From the NCBI GenBank assembly GCA_964431735.1, contig CAYSLJ010000160.1:1-15578 (forward strand): a DNA stretch of 15,578 nt. Reading direction: 5' to 3'. Origin of the DNA: CALARM01 sp964431735. GTDB taxonomy: Bacteria > Vulcanimicrobiota > SpSt-956 > JAKJGF01. A program made the translations under genes and the position numbers. The number at the start of each line of letters is the position of its first letter. Position 1 is the first letter of the stretch. Below are positions 1 to 7,331 of the stretch, one piece after another. The notes below the pieces were generated by a model that saw only the letters and a list, made by a program, of their open reading frames with translations, searched no databases and was not told where the DNA came from.

Positions 1-49
1 GAGGATAATAACCGTTCTGACAATTTGCAAGGGTTATTTCTTTACAGTC
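1..49 (+). repeat. Dispersed repeat, left copy (second copy at 15284-15332)
   Basis: These 49 bases match 15284-15332 at 42 positions without gaps, both copies beginning GAGGAT and ending TTACAGTC. In the right copy the match starts directly at the end of an ACGCGTN array. The left copy begins at the first base of the window, so the array presumably lies just outside. The left copy is also one arm of the hairpin at 20-86; the right copy lacks the second arm. Confidence 0.75.
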
Positions 50-86
50 TCTTAGGACTGTAAGAAAAATAACTCCGGCAAATTGT
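20..86. repeat. Long imperfect hairpin
   Basis: Left arm 20-49 and right arm 56-86 are near-perfect reverse complements (outer nine bases ACAATTTGC/GCAAATTGT, inner GACTGTAA/TTACAGTC) around a 6-nt loop. No T-run follows either side, so it is not a classic terminator. It sits next to a heptamer array and is probably part of a repeat element. Confidence 0.75.
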
Positions 87-104
87 TGAAACAATAAGTA
101 CCCT

Positions 105-134
105 CGCGTCACGCGTTACGCGTTACGCATCACG
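105..134. repeat. ACGCGTN heptamer array 1
   Basis: About four 7-nt units with the palindromic core ACGCGT separated by one variable base; the last unit is degenerate (ACGCAT). Same family as arrays at 472, 646, 3947, 7194, 7284, 14980, 15255 and 15563. Confidence 0.9.
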
Positions 135-214
135 ATATAAATTATAACTATGATGTAATTATTTTCAGACAGTTCCTTAGTACCACTCCAAATAAGTTAG
201 TACCCATATTAAAA

Positions 215-363
215 CCTGTCCCTGGCCGGACTCTTCCGGAAAATATATGATCCTGTTGCGTGACAAACTGGTTTTTTAGACGTTTAATATTTTGCATCTA
301 TATAATTTATAACTCTCTTTTAATACGGCATATCTTTTCCTCCAGAGCCCGGCCAGGGACAGG
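215..363. repeat. 15-bp perfect inverted repeat flanking about 120 bp
   Basis: CCTGTCCCTGGCCGG at 215-229 is the exact reverse complement of 349-363. The arms are GC-rich in an AT-rich background. The enclosed 119 bp have no credible gene. It may be the remains of a small non-autonomous mobile element or a large stem-loop; no target-site duplication is evident. Confidence 0.7.
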
Positions 364-440
364 AGTGAGTGCCATATTTTTTTTGGGTACCATTTTACAT
401 GTTACGGTACTTAGCTTCAGCACCATGTGTTCCATTTACT

Positions 441-492
441 GAGGTAAGCATAAATAATACATATATGCTCTCGTGACGCGTAACTCGTCACC
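441..492 (+). repeat. Partial copy of the dispersed palindromic element
   Basis: GAGGTAAGCATAAATAAT followed by ATGCTCTCGTGACGCG closely matches 15532-15578 on the same strand and the reverse complement of about 3966-4005. It ends in a short degenerate heptamer array (472-492). Only one half of the palindromic element is present. Confidence 0.8.
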
Positions 493-543
493 GTAGGAAC
501 AAATTCTCATTCTTCGTTGTGACCGAACCGGTCATGGTTGTTG

Positions 544-587
544 GTGAGTAGTGAGTGGTGAGCTGGTTTTATACTCACTATTCACTC
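544..587. repeat. GTGAGTA-type heptamer repeat with inverted partner
   Basis: Three 7-nt units GTGAGTA, GTGAGTG, GTGAGCT (544-564) are followed after a short gap by ACTCACT and ATTCACT (573-586), which can pair with them. The unit length equals that of the ACGCGTN arrays but the sequence differs. Confidence 0.7.
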
Positions 588-645
588 TTTATAGTTTTTT
601 GGATACATTTTTACCTGTTTCGGTAATAAATATAATATCCCTTCT

Positions 646-661
646 CGCGTCACGCGTCACG
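646..661. repeat. ACGCGTN heptamer array 3
   Basis: CGCGTCACGCGTCACG: two units of the heptamer. It starts nine bases beyond the stop codon of the minus-strand permease gene, so it lies in that gene's 3' untranslated region. Confidence 0.85.
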
Positions 662-670
662 ACTATATTA

Positions 671-2527
671 TTACTTCTTATCTTCCATACTGATATGTAC
701 AATCTTCCATCCCATAGGAGATAAGTGCATAACCATTTTCAAACACTTCTCCTCTCCGGGAACTTCCATAAGAAATTCTGCTTTATCAAGCCCCGGTATT
801 GGTTTCTTGAGAAGATGTAAAGGTTTTCCTCCGTTTTTATTTACACATTCAATATAAAGTTCTATAGATTTGTCAGGTTCTTTACATTCGGAACTTATAT
901 ATTTTTTTATTCTTTCCTTTCCGTCCGGTGCGGCAATAAGGGTGTCTATCCTTTCATAAACAGTTATAGAAGAGCCCAGAAAATACCCTATATACCATGT
1001 AACAAACATAATGGACATTACCAGAGGTATAAGAAATTTCAAATTTGCCCTCAATGATATGCCAAAAGCGATTTTTTCTTTATTAAGACTGCTGTTTCTG
1101 ACACCGTAAATGAAATAAATAAGAAGTCCCAGTAAAAGCCAGTAAACAAATCTTATCCATGTCAGAAGAGGCAACTGTATCATGAGATATATACAGGTAA
1201 TGGTTCCAAGGGCCGGTATAAGCGGGACAAGAGGACATTTAAAAGGTCTGTGACGTCCAGGATCTTTATAACGAAGAATGATGACACCGACACAGACAAG
1301 TACAAAAGCAAAAAGTGTACCTATATTACAGAGTTCCACTACTTCATTGATATTTGCAAAAGCGGAAAAAAGAGCTACAAGGACACCTGTAAGTATTGTA
1401 GTAACATAGGGTGTCTGATATTTTGGATGAACACCTGCAAAAAATTTCGGTAATAATCCGTCTCTTGACATAGAGAAAAATATTCTGGGCTGACCCATCT
1501 GAAACACCAGCAGTACTGCCGCCATAGCAATAACGGCACCGAACGATATTATACCTGCCGCCCAGTGCATACCTCTCAGACTGAAAGCTTCTGCCAGCGG
1601 ATCACCTGTGCCAAGCTGTGCATAGGGAACCATTCCAGTAAGCACAAGGGCTATTAAGATATAAACGATGGTGCAGATAATCAGAGAACCCATCATACCT
1701 ATAGGAAGATCCCTGCTGGGATTTTTTGCTTCTTCTGCCGTAGTGGAAACTGCATCAAAACCGATATAGGCAAAGAATATGAGAGCAGAGCCGGTAAAAA
1801 CACCCTGCCATCCGTTGGGCATGAAAGGATGCCAGTTTGCCGGCTGTATAAATTTTATACCTACTATAATAAAGAAAAGCAATATAAGAAGTTTAAGTCC
1901 TACAAAAACATTATTCATTGCAGAGGATTCTTTAATACCTACTACAAGAACGAGAGTTATAAAAATAACTACAAGAAAGGCAGGGAGGTTTAACATGACA
2001 GGAATAGAGCCTATATGGGGAGCCTGTGAAAGAACTGCAGGATTTGCAAGGCCATCACGGTAATTTGTTGCAAGCCACAGGGGAAAATGAATGCCCAGTC
2101 CTTCCAGAAGCTGTACAAAATAATCACTCCATGAGATAGCAACAGCCACATTTCCCACTGCATATTCAATAATAAGATCCCATCCTATTATCCATGCAAT
2201 AACTTCTCCTAAAGTGGCATAAGAATAAGTATAGGCAGAGCCTGATATAGGAATAAGAGAGGCAAATTCTGCGTAGCATAAAGCTGTAAAGGCACAGCAT
2301 ATAGCAGTTATTACGAAAGATATCATTATGGCCGGACCTGCCCCCAGATGAGCAGCTCCGCCTGCAGTAGCAGAGCCGATTGTAGCAAATATACCTGCTC
2401 CTATAATTGCTCCCACACCGAGAGCAATGAGGTCTACAGGACCGAGAGCTCTTTTCAGTTTATGTTCCTGTGCCTCTGATTCCTGCAGAATCACATTCAA
2501 GTTTTTTGTTTTAAAAATATTTGACAT
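671..2527 (-). CDS. APC-superfamily amino-acid permease (cationic amino-acid transporter-like) with soluble C-terminal domain
   Basis: Inner-membrane secondary transporter that probably imports or exchanges amino acids by cation coupling; the exact substrate cannot be read. The 618-residue product has about 12 or more hydrophobic spans from residue 30 to 518. The first carries GAIIGAGIF (39-47), the APC substrate-binding loop, and the hallmark AYIGFDAVSTTAEEAKNP lies at 253-270; together these resemble bacterial YfnA/CAT transporters. Residues about 520-618 form a hydrophilic tail ending in GWKIVHIS, which is unusual for the family. The start is the ATG at 2527 with GGAGG four bases upstream; the frame extends to a TTG at 2560 but that site has no ribosome binding sequence. 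The gene is monocistronic: a terminator at 2730-2761 separates it from the gene upstream. A possible -10 (TATAAT, reverse complement of 2644-2649) lies about 115 bases before the start, with only a poor -35. Confidence 0.9.
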   Translation of the reverse strand: MSNIFKTKNLNVILQESEAQEHKLKRALGPVDLIALGVGAIIGAGIFATIGSATAGGAAHLGAGPAIMISFVITAICCAFTALCYAEFASLIPISGSAYTYSYATLGEVIAWIIGWDLIIEYAVGNVAVAISWSDYFVQLLEGLGIHFPLWLATNYRDGLANPAVLSQAPHIGSIPVMLNLPAFLVVIFITLVLVVGIKESSAMNNVFVGLKLLILLFFIIVGIKFIQPANWHPFMPNGWQGVFTGSALIFFAYIGFDAVSTTAEEAKNPSRDLPIGMMGSLIICTIVYILIALVLTGMVPYAQLGTGDPLAEAFSLRGMHWAAGIISFGAVIAMAAVLLVFQMGQPRIFFSMSRDGLLPKFFAGVHPKYQTPYVTTILTGVLVALFSAFANINEVVELCNIGTLFAFVLVCVGVIILRYKDPGRHRPFKCPLVPLIPALGTITCIYLMIQLPLLTWIRFVYWLLLGLLIYFIYGVRNSSLNKEKIAFGISLRANLKFLIPLVMSIMFVTWYIGYFLGSSITVYERIDTLIAAPDGKERIKKYISSECKEPDKSIELYIECVNKNGGKPLHLLKKPIPGLDKAEFLMEVPGEEKCLKMVMHLSPMGWKIVHISMEDKK

Positions 2528-2729
2528 ATAACCTCCAAATTTTTTAAAATTTTTGTACAATTCTCTTCTGCTATGAGTTATTTTTATAACATCCCGCAGT
2601 TTCTTTATTTTCCTGCAGACTATTTATAGATTCTTCTATAGAAATTATAATTCTTTTTAGAAAAAACAAAATCCTTCAATAAAAAGGTTTATTTACATTT
2701 ATTTTGAAATTTATTTTATTGATTAAATA

Positions 2730-2761
2730 AAAAAAAGAGTCTGTTTCGCAGACTCTTTTTT
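2730..2761 (-). terminator. Intrinsic terminator of the 2779-3789 gene, possibly bidirectional
   Basis: Stem AAAAAGAGTCTG (2732-2743) pairs perfectly with CAGACTCTTTTT (2749-2760) around a five-base loop. Read on the minus strand, a long run of T follows the stem. It begins 18 bases past the minus-strand stop at 2779. The plus strand also ends in six T, so it could work both ways. Confidence 0.9.
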
Positions 2762-2778
2762 CAATCCAGGTATAATTA

Positions 2779-3789
2779 CTAACTGTTATAATATTTCATC
2801 AAAGCATTATAAGCTTTATTCTGTTCACTTGTATTTACTTCTTTTCCTGACAGTGCAAGTGCTCTTTCAGGTCCTCTGCTGGTCTTTGCAATTTCCCCTA
2901 CTGCCTGTAAACAGAAGAAATCTCCGTTACTGATCTTCTCCATAAGAAGAGGAATAACACTTCCACCCATTTTCGTTATTTCCGTAAATGCTTCTGTTTT
3001 ACAGTAATCGGCAGGGTTTGCTGACACAATTACTTTCGGGTCTTTACGGAATATCTGCCATGATGCATATAAACCATCGAATTTTTTCTTTATTTCAGGA
3101 TTTACCTGAAGAGTTTTTGCTTTAATACCAAGTTTTATATTAGCAGATAGTTCCTTCAATTTATTTGGCATTTCTTTGGGTTCACTGACTTTCGTATAGA
3201 ACACATCAGGTTTCCCGTAAATCTCTCCCTGAAGTTCGTCGAAACCATGCTGAATTCTTGCTTCTCCTCCGCATTTACTCTCCCATCTCGGCCCATGGCT
3301 GGGACCGGATATACTACCATGGGTAATACCCTGATCGTTACTCCATCTGGCCAGTTCGCCTGTCTCTGCACGTTTGAAACCACGGGAAGCATAAAATTTA
3401 TCGAAAGCTTTATCTTCTGTGAGATTGGGATACATAGAAGGAGGCCAGATCCACTGGTCTGTTATACCTCCGCTCCAGGCAATACAGTTATATGCCTGCG
3501 TAGCTTCATCTGTAACTACAGCTTTATCTACATCGAGCATGGGGAAATACTCATGAAACCTGACTTTTTCGTCTTCTGTCATAGGACGTTCAAGTCTTTC
3601 TAATTTAGTTCCATCGTCGGAAACTTTCGTTCCAGACAGAGTTTTCTGAAGTTCTCTCATTAAATCTGCATCCAGTTTCGCCGGAGCAGAAGTTTTCTGA
3701 AAAGAATCAGGCACTTCTTCTTTTACAGAAGTCCTGGCAACCGGCTGACCGGTTGTTATTACTTTGCTTTCCACATTGTTAATATTCAT
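2779..3789 (-). CDS. Leader-bearing protein with NCIAW Cys/His domain (DUF7689-like) and helical C-terminus
   Basis: 336 residues, function unknown. Residues 1-32 form a leader (M-N-I-N-N-V, then PDSF at 27-30) similar to those of the 4209 and 13113 genes. Residues about 70-200 hold YNCIAW (100-105), WIWP (113-116), ITHG (155-158), RWESKCG (168-174), H181 and EIYG (189-192). From memory this order fits the DUF7689 family, whose conserved Cys and His recall papain/NlpC-like folds; C102 with H157 or H181 would be the candidate catalytic residues, which is inference. Residues about 235-336 are helical and could be HEAT-like. The ATG at 3789 is preceded by a GAGAGAGGA ribosome site. A good promoter (3835-3863) and the palindrome TGTTAACA lie upstream and a terminator follows. 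No signal peptide is visible, so an intracellular or non-Sec location is likely. Confidence 0.8.
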   Translation of the reverse strand: MNINNVESKVITTGQPVARTSVKEEVPDSFQKTSAPAKLDADLMRELQKTLSGTKVSDDGTKLERLERPMTEDEKVRFHEYFPMLDVDKAVVTDEATQAYNCIAWSGGITDQWIWPPSMYPNLTEDKAFDKFYASRGFKRAETGELARWSNDQGITHGSISGPSHGPRWESKCGGEARIQHGFDELQGEIYGKPDVFYTKVSEPKEMPNKLKELSANIKLGIKAKTLQVNPEIKKKFDGLYASWQIFRKDPKVIVSANPADYCKTEAFTEITKMGGSVIPLLMEKISNGDFFCLQAVGEIAKTSRGPERALALSGKEVNTSEQNKAYNALMKYYNS

Positions 3790-3834
3790 ACAAAATCCTC
3801 TCTCTCAGAAAGAATAATTTATCCATTAAATTTT

Positions 3835-3863
3835 AATATAGAAGAATATTTTACTTATGTCAA
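3835..3863 (-). promoter_or_regulatory. Sigma70-like promoter of the 2779-3789 gene
   Basis: On the minus strand TTGACA (3863-3858), a 17-bp spacer and TATATT (3840-3835). The predicted start of transcription lies about 40 bases before the ATG at 3789. Perfect -35 and correct spacing make this one of the best promoter matches in the window. Confidence 0.75.
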
Positions 3864-3872
3864 TAATATTAA

Positions 3873-3880
3873 TGTTAACA
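3873..3880. promoter_or_regulatory. Candidate operator TGTTAACA (1 of 3)
   Basis: Eight-base palindrome nine bases upstream of the -35 of the 2779-3789 gene. The same octamer precedes the other two leader-bearing genes at 4065-4072 and 13027-13034. By eye I found no other copy in the window. Confidence 0.45.
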
Positions 3881-3906
3881 ATTGGTAAACAAAAAAGCAA
3901 ATTTTT

Positions 3907-4008
3907 TACTGACCTGAGCATAAGCATGTAATAACAGTCTTCCTCCCGTCACGCGTAACGCGTTACGCGTCACGAGAGCAGATATTTATTATTTATGCTC
4001 ACCTCAAT
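3907..4008. repeat. Palindromic repeat element, copy A, with heptamer core
   Basis: About 100 bp. The left flank TTACTGACCTGAGCATAA and the right flank TTATTTATGCTCACCTCA are imperfect inverted repeats around a 28-bp ACGCGTN array (3947-3974). The whole element matches the reverse complement of 7166-7262; its right half recurs at 441-492 and 15532-15578. It encodes nothing and sits between promoters. The structure resembles a MITE or a REP/BIME-like element. Confidence 0.85.
3947..3974. repeat. ACGCGTN heptamer array 4 (core of element copy A)
   Basis: Four units, ACGCGT cores separated by A, T and C. It is the same length (28 nt) and in the same position within the element as the array at 7194-7221. 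Confidence 0.9.
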
Positions 4009-4064
4009 AATTCATTTAACGAAATTTTTTCAAAAATATAAAATTTGATTTTAAATTTACATTT

Positions 4065-4072
4065 TGTTAACA
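4065..4072. promoter_or_regulatory. Candidate operator TGTTAACA (2 of 3)
   Basis: Palindromic octamer 18 bases upstream of the -35 of the 4209 gene, within ATTTTGTTAACATATT. Shared with the promoter regions of the other two leader-bearing genes. Confidence 0.45.
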
Positions 4073-4090
4073 TATTTCTTTATAATTATA

Positions 4091-4119
4091 TTGAGAAAAA
4101 TATTTCCTTATAATATAAT
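4091..4119 (+). promoter_or_regulatory. Sigma70-like promoter of the 4209-5000 gene
   Basis: TTGAGA (4091-4096), a 17-bp spacer and TATAAT (4114-4119). Transcription would start near 4126, giving an untranslated leader of about 80 bases. An overlapping TATAAT at 4109 has the wrong spacing. Confidence 0.75.
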
Positions 4120-4208
4120 CAGAGTGAGAGAATTTAATATTTGTAGATAAAAATATATAAAAACATGTAAAAAATTTGAAAGAGATTACAATCAGGAGGT
4201 TAATTTCT

Positions 4209-5000
4209 ATGAAAATTACGAATGTAAACAATAATTATGATAAAGGTCCGTTAAAACAAAAAGATACCTCCGAAAAACCGCCTGCCGAAGCGACAGACAG
4301 TGTTCATATTAATGGAGAAATTACAGTAAAGGAATTGCTGGAATCAGATGCTTTAAAAAATTTAATTACCAATATGGCAGGTAAACTTAAACCTGGAGAT
4401 AAATATGTAATTTCTTCGGGAGGGACAGAAATACTGTCAGCAGAAAATCAGGCTCCTACAATAGGGCAAAAGATAAAAGAGGGAGGAGCAGCTGTAGGTA
4501 CAGTTCTTTCTAAAACCATAAAAGCACCGGTTGTGGAATTTTCAAATGTAATTAAAGAAGATAAATCTTCTGCCTTTAAACTTGCAGTGGCCGTTGCAAA
4601 AGAGCAGCAGGTGTTCAGTGCGCCACCCAATATTGCTCCCATGGTTGATAATATCTTACATCCTGCCGTAAGGATCGCTGGAACAGTTATGGACAGCATA
4701 AAAGTATATAAAACCTTTAAAAATAAAAATTCCGATATTTCCGATAAAATACTTGATTCAGTGCATCTTGCAACAGATCTTGTAGGTATGAGCGGTATAG
4801 TGCTCGGATGGGTTTCAGGCGGTACTCTGGCTACTGTATTAAATGCAGTGGGTTATGCAGGTGATCTGGCAGCCCTCGGCTATCATGGCATGAGGTACTT
4901 TGAGAAAAAAGGCGATGCAGAAGCCACGGCACAACCGCAGGGAGGAACTACACATACAACAGATCCAAAGCCTCCTGAACCATCTGCAGTGAAGCCATAG
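4209..5000 (+). CDS. Leader-bearing protein of unknown function with C-terminal hydrophobic segment
   Basis: 263 residues; I do not recognise a family. Residues 1-35 are a hydrophilic leader starting MKITNV and ending ATDSVHING (28-36), similar to those of the 2779-3789 and 13113-14978 products. Residues 38-135 alternate acidic and Gly/Ala-rich parts. Residues about 183-227 are hydrophobic and glycine-rich (LVGMSGIVLGWVSGGTLATV at 191-210) and could insert into or lie on a membrane. The tail from 236 is Pro/Thr-rich and disordered. The ATG at 4209 is chosen because AGGAGGT (4194-4200) stands eight bases before it; an in-frame ATG 33 bases earlier at 4176 has no such site and would add MKEITIRRLIS. 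Promoter at 4091-4119, terminator at 5015-5049; the gene appears monocistronic. Confidence 0.85.
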   Translation: MKITNVNNNYDKGPLKQKDTSEKPPAEATDSVHINGEITVKELLESDALKNLITNMAGKLKPGDKYVISSGGTEILSAENQAPTIGQKIKEGGAAVGTVLSKTIKAPVVEFSNVIKEDKSSAFKLAVAVAKEQQVFSAPPNIAPMVDNILHPAVRIAGTVMDSIKVYKTFKNKNSDISDKILDSVHLATDLVGMSGIVLGWVSGGTLATVLNAVGYAGDLAALGYHGMRYFEKKGDAEATAQPQGGTTHTTDPKPPEPSAVKP

Positions 5001-5014
5001 AAAATTTTTCATTG

Positions 5015-5049
5015 TAAAATAGAATCAGGCCGAACCTGATTCTATTTTA
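5015..5049 (+). terminator. Intrinsic terminator between convergent genes
   Basis: TAAAATAGAATCAGG (5015-5029) pairs perfectly with CCTGATTCTATTTTA (5035-5049) around five bases. It lies 15 bases after the plus-strand stop codon. The T-rich end continues TTTATT. With A/T-rich stem ends on both sides it may also stop transcription from the convergent gene ending at 5094. Confidence 0.9.
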
Positions 5050-5093
5050 TTTATCCGGGAAATTTTCCACGTTTCAGCAAATATAAATTCCAT

Positions 5094-7073
5094 TCAATCT
5101 CCTTGACCTATTATAAACAATTTCATAAAATCCTTTCCCATGGCAAACTTCCAGAGTTTTGTCAATCTCTCTTTAAGTTTCTTATCTTTATCCAGAAGTT
5201 CTTTTATATTTACCTCATTAAGATTTCTTTTATTGAGATAATTTTTTACAAGAGCCATTGTGGCATCCTTTATATTTCCGCAGCAGAGAAGGCCGCATCT
5301 GTCAGAAGTTTCATCAATACCTGTAATCATATGTTCTATTATATTTTTTTTCTGCGGGTCTGACGTTATTTTTCTGCCCCACTGGAGAAAACAACTGGAT
5401 AATGTAGCTTTTTTGGCCATTTCTATTAATTTTTCAACAGGCACTTTTGTAAAGGAACTTTTTTTAAGTTTTGAAGGAATTGGCACAGGCACTCTGCTTA
5501 CAATAGCATCAATAATATAATCTGCAAGAAAAGAAGGTAAATCTCTGGCAATCTGTCTGTATATAACATTATTTCTTTTTATATAGGAAATCTCCTGGCC
5601 CAGTATGAAATATTGTTCATTTTCAGATACACCTTCTCTGAAACTGTCATTTAAAATCAAAAAAGGATTTCCCTTATCGTCTTTACTTATGATGACATTA
5701 AAATTATTATCTCCTTTATAAATATAAATCCTGGGCAGAGTCATAAGAAGTAATTCGGAACAGTGAAATATTATGTCATAATAATTCTTCCGCTCATCTT
5801 TCATATGTTCCGGTGTGATTTCACTGGAATTTAAGAGGATTTCTTTATCTATTTCATAGGTATAAAACTGTTCCATAACAGGTCTCAGCCAGCTAAAAAG
5901 CCTGTTAAATTCTTTTTCTTTCTGTTCTACAACAGATTCATTAAATATATTTTCTGATTTTATGACACCTGTAATATTTTCTATATCTTTACAGTTTTCA
6001 ATCAATTCCTTTAAAGCATCACCATATTCCTTACTGTCAGGCTGCAGCATAAGAGCTATAAGTATGGAATAGTAAGACTGGACAGGGCTGTTATATTTCC
6101 TGAAGGCCTGTGACATAAAAAAGTAGGAACTTCCGTCCAGGGGGTTTCTGTCTATGAGGGCGGAAAAATTCTCAACTGTACTATCATAATCTTCTGTTGC
6201 ATAATAAAGATAAAGTATTCTGTCATGATATTCCGCGTTGTTTTTATCTATTTTTAATAATTCTTCGAATTTTTTTATGGCCCGGTCTTTTTCCTGAAGA
6301 TAATCCATATAAATACAGCCCTGCTGTTTTAAAATATTCATCTTCTCCTGTCTGGTCAAATAACAATCGGTAAGAAGTTTCTCAAAGACCTCTACAAGAC
6401 TTGTCCAGTCCTTTTTTTCTTCATAAATAACAGCAAGCCTGTCAAGCAGTTCTTTTGAAGGTTTTATTTCCGTTTTTTTATAGATACCGAACAGGTCCAG
6501 GGGGACTTTTTTATCTTTTTTATCAAGCTTAAATAATTTTTCAAGGACTTTTTTCTGTTTTTCCATATGATAATCACATATCCGGTAAAGTTCTGCCAGT
6601 TTATGGAGACACTCTATATCTCTCGGATTAAACTCCAGAAAAGATTCCCCTTTTTCTATAGCAACAGAATAATTTCCCTGCTTCTCATAAATATCTCCGA
6701 GTAAATAAAGAAGAAGTTTTTTCTGTTTAACAGATGTAACTTTTACGAGAAGTTCTTCAAGGAAATCAGTGGAAATATCTATGTCAGAGTCTGCCGCTCT
6801 CTTTATCTCTTCCAGAGGTGTAGTATAATTTGGATAAAGTAAAAGAACAGATTTATACATTTCCAGGGCTTCATGGATTTTATCCAGTTTTTCATATAAC
6901 AATCCGAGATTTACATAGATAATTTTATCATCAGGATATACATTCAATGCTTCTATATATTTGTCTATAGCTTCTATATATCTTCCCTCTTCTTCCAGTT
7001 TCCGGGCTTCTTTTTTAACTGTCTTTGTATCTGATTTTAAATAAGTTGAAAATATGTTAGATAAATTTGCCAT
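5094..7073 (-). CDS. TPR-repeat protein with degenerate M48-like peptidase domain
   Basis: 659 residues, probably cytoplasmic: no signal peptide. Residues about 15-350 hold many tetratricopeptide repeats (for example AIDKYIEALNVYPDD at 35-49, AIKKFEELLKIDKNNAEYH at 265-283), a scaffold for protein binding. Residues about 440-610 resemble the M48 metallopeptidase domain found C-terminal to TPRs in some bacteria: the place of HExxH reads QEISY (493-497), and the ELSADRAG-like motif reads DETSDRCG (587-594). Both zinc-binding histidines are lost and the third ligand is Asp instead of Glu, so the domain is predicted not to be catalytic. The M48 relation is my alignment by eye. The ATG at 7073 is preceded by AAGGAGA. 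The gene is divergent from the 7332 TPR gene and convergent with the 4209 gene. Confidence 0.85.
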   Translation of the reverse strand: MANLSNIFSTYLKSDTKTVKKEARKLEEEGRYIEAIDKYIEALNVYPDDKIIYVNLGLLYEKLDKIHEALEMYKSVLLLYPNYTTPLEEIKRAADSDIDISTDFLEELLVKVTSVKQKKLLLYLLGDIYEKQGNYSVAIEKGESFLEFNPRDIECLHKLAELYRICDYHMEKQKKVLEKLFKLDKKDKKVPLDLFGIYKKTEIKPSKELLDRLAVIYEEKKDWTSLVEVFEKLLTDCYLTRQEKMNILKQQGCIYMDYLQEKDRAIKKFEELLKIDKNNAEYHDRILYLYYATEDYDSTVENFSALIDRNPLDGSSYFFMSQAFRKYNSPVQSYYSILIALMLQPDSKEYGDALKELIENCKDIENITGVIKSENIFNESVVEQKEKEFNRLFSWLRPVMEQFYTYEIDKEILLNSSEITPEHMKDERKNYYDIIFHCSELLLMTLPRIYIYKGDNNFNVIISKDDKGNPFLILNDSFREGVSENEQYFILGQEISYIKRNNVIYRQIARDLPSFLADYIIDAIVSRVPVPIPSKLKKSSFTKVPVEKLIEMAKKATLSSCFLQWGRKITSDPQKKNIIEHMITGIDETSDRCGLLCCGNIKDATMALVKNYLNKRNLNEVNIKELLDKDKKLKERLTKLWKFAMGKDFMKLFIIGQGD

Positions 7074-7165
7074 AATCTTCTCCTTTCATGAAATATTTTA
7101 CAATAAATATCATCACTGTAGCAAGAAATATTATGAAGGATTCTATACAATAAGGTCTAATAATG

Positions 7166-7262
7166 TGATGAGAATAAATAATACATCTACTTTCGTAACG
7201 CGTAACGCGTAACGCGTGACGGGAGGAAAACCTTTATTACATGTTTATGCTCAGGTCAGTAA
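7166..7262. repeat. Palindromic repeat element, copy B (inverted relative to copy A)
   Basis: The flank GATGAGAATAAATAATACAT (7168-7187) on the left and TTTATGCTCAGGTCAGTAA on the right surround a 28-bp heptamer array (7194-7221). The unit is the reverse complement of 3907-4008 with scattered differences and small gaps. It lies between two divergent genes, as copy A does. Confidence 0.85.
7194..7221. repeat. ACGCGTN heptamer array 5 (core of element copy B)
   Basis: Four 7-nt units, CGTAACG repeated and ending CGTGACG. Confidence 0.9.
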
Positions 7263-7283
7263 TAAAAAATATTTGTAACTTCT

Positions 7284-7306
7284 CGCGTCACCCGTCACGC
7301 GTCACG
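7284..7306. repeat. ACGCGTN heptamer array 6
   Basis: CGCGTCACCCGTCACGCGTCACG, three units with one base change in the middle core. It ends 25 bases before the start codon of the 7332 gene, so it probably lies within its 5' untranslated region. Confidence 0.85.
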
Positions 7307-7331
7307 ATACATAACAGAAAGAAGGCCATAT

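Larger units (their letters stand above)
1..670. other. Gene-free, repeat-rich intergenic region
   Basis: No convincing gene lies here. The region holds a long hairpin (20-86), three ACGCGTN heptamer arrays (105-134, 472-492, 646-661), a 15-bp perfect inverted repeat (215-229 with 349-363), a partial copy of the dispersed palindromic element (441-492), and a second kind of 7-nt tandem repeat (544-564) that can pair with 573-587. A 60-codon open frame at 260-442 spans one arm of the inverted repeat, has no ribosome site and is not called. The permease gene stops at 671, so its transcript must end in this region, but I see no classical hairpin-plus-T-run for it. Confidence 0.7.
3790..4208. other. 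Divergent intergenic region with two promoters and a palindromic element
   Basis: This 419-bp stretch separates two divergent leader-bearing genes. It holds a minus-strand promoter (3835-3863), TGTTAACA at 3873-3880, the full palindromic repeat element (3907-4008), a second TGTTAACA at 4065-4072, a plus-strand promoter (4091-4119) and the ribosome site for the 4209 gene. I see no small gene in it. Confidence 0.75.

Noticed and set aside
20..86. Long hairpin as a terminator
   Set aside because: No T-run on either strand and the loop region belongs to a dispersed repeat.
105..134. Heptamer arrays as CRISPR repeats
   Set aside because: Units are 7 nt with no unique spacers, and no cas genes are present.
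260..442. 60-codon open frame on the plus strand
   Set aside because: No ribosome site, runs across one arm of the 215-363 inverted repeat, and the composition is that of translated AT-rich spacer.
1779..2063. 94-codon plus-strand frame
   Set aside because: Lies wholly within the well-supported permease gene on the other strand.
2528..2729. Riboswitch or T-box ahead of the permease
   Set aside because: The leader is AT-rich with only short weak stems; no T-box or known aptamer motif could be seen.
4176..4208. Longer start for the 4209 gene
   Set aside because: The upstream ATG lacks a ribosome site, whereas AGGAGGT stands at the right distance from 4209, and the shorter start gives the shared MKI leader.
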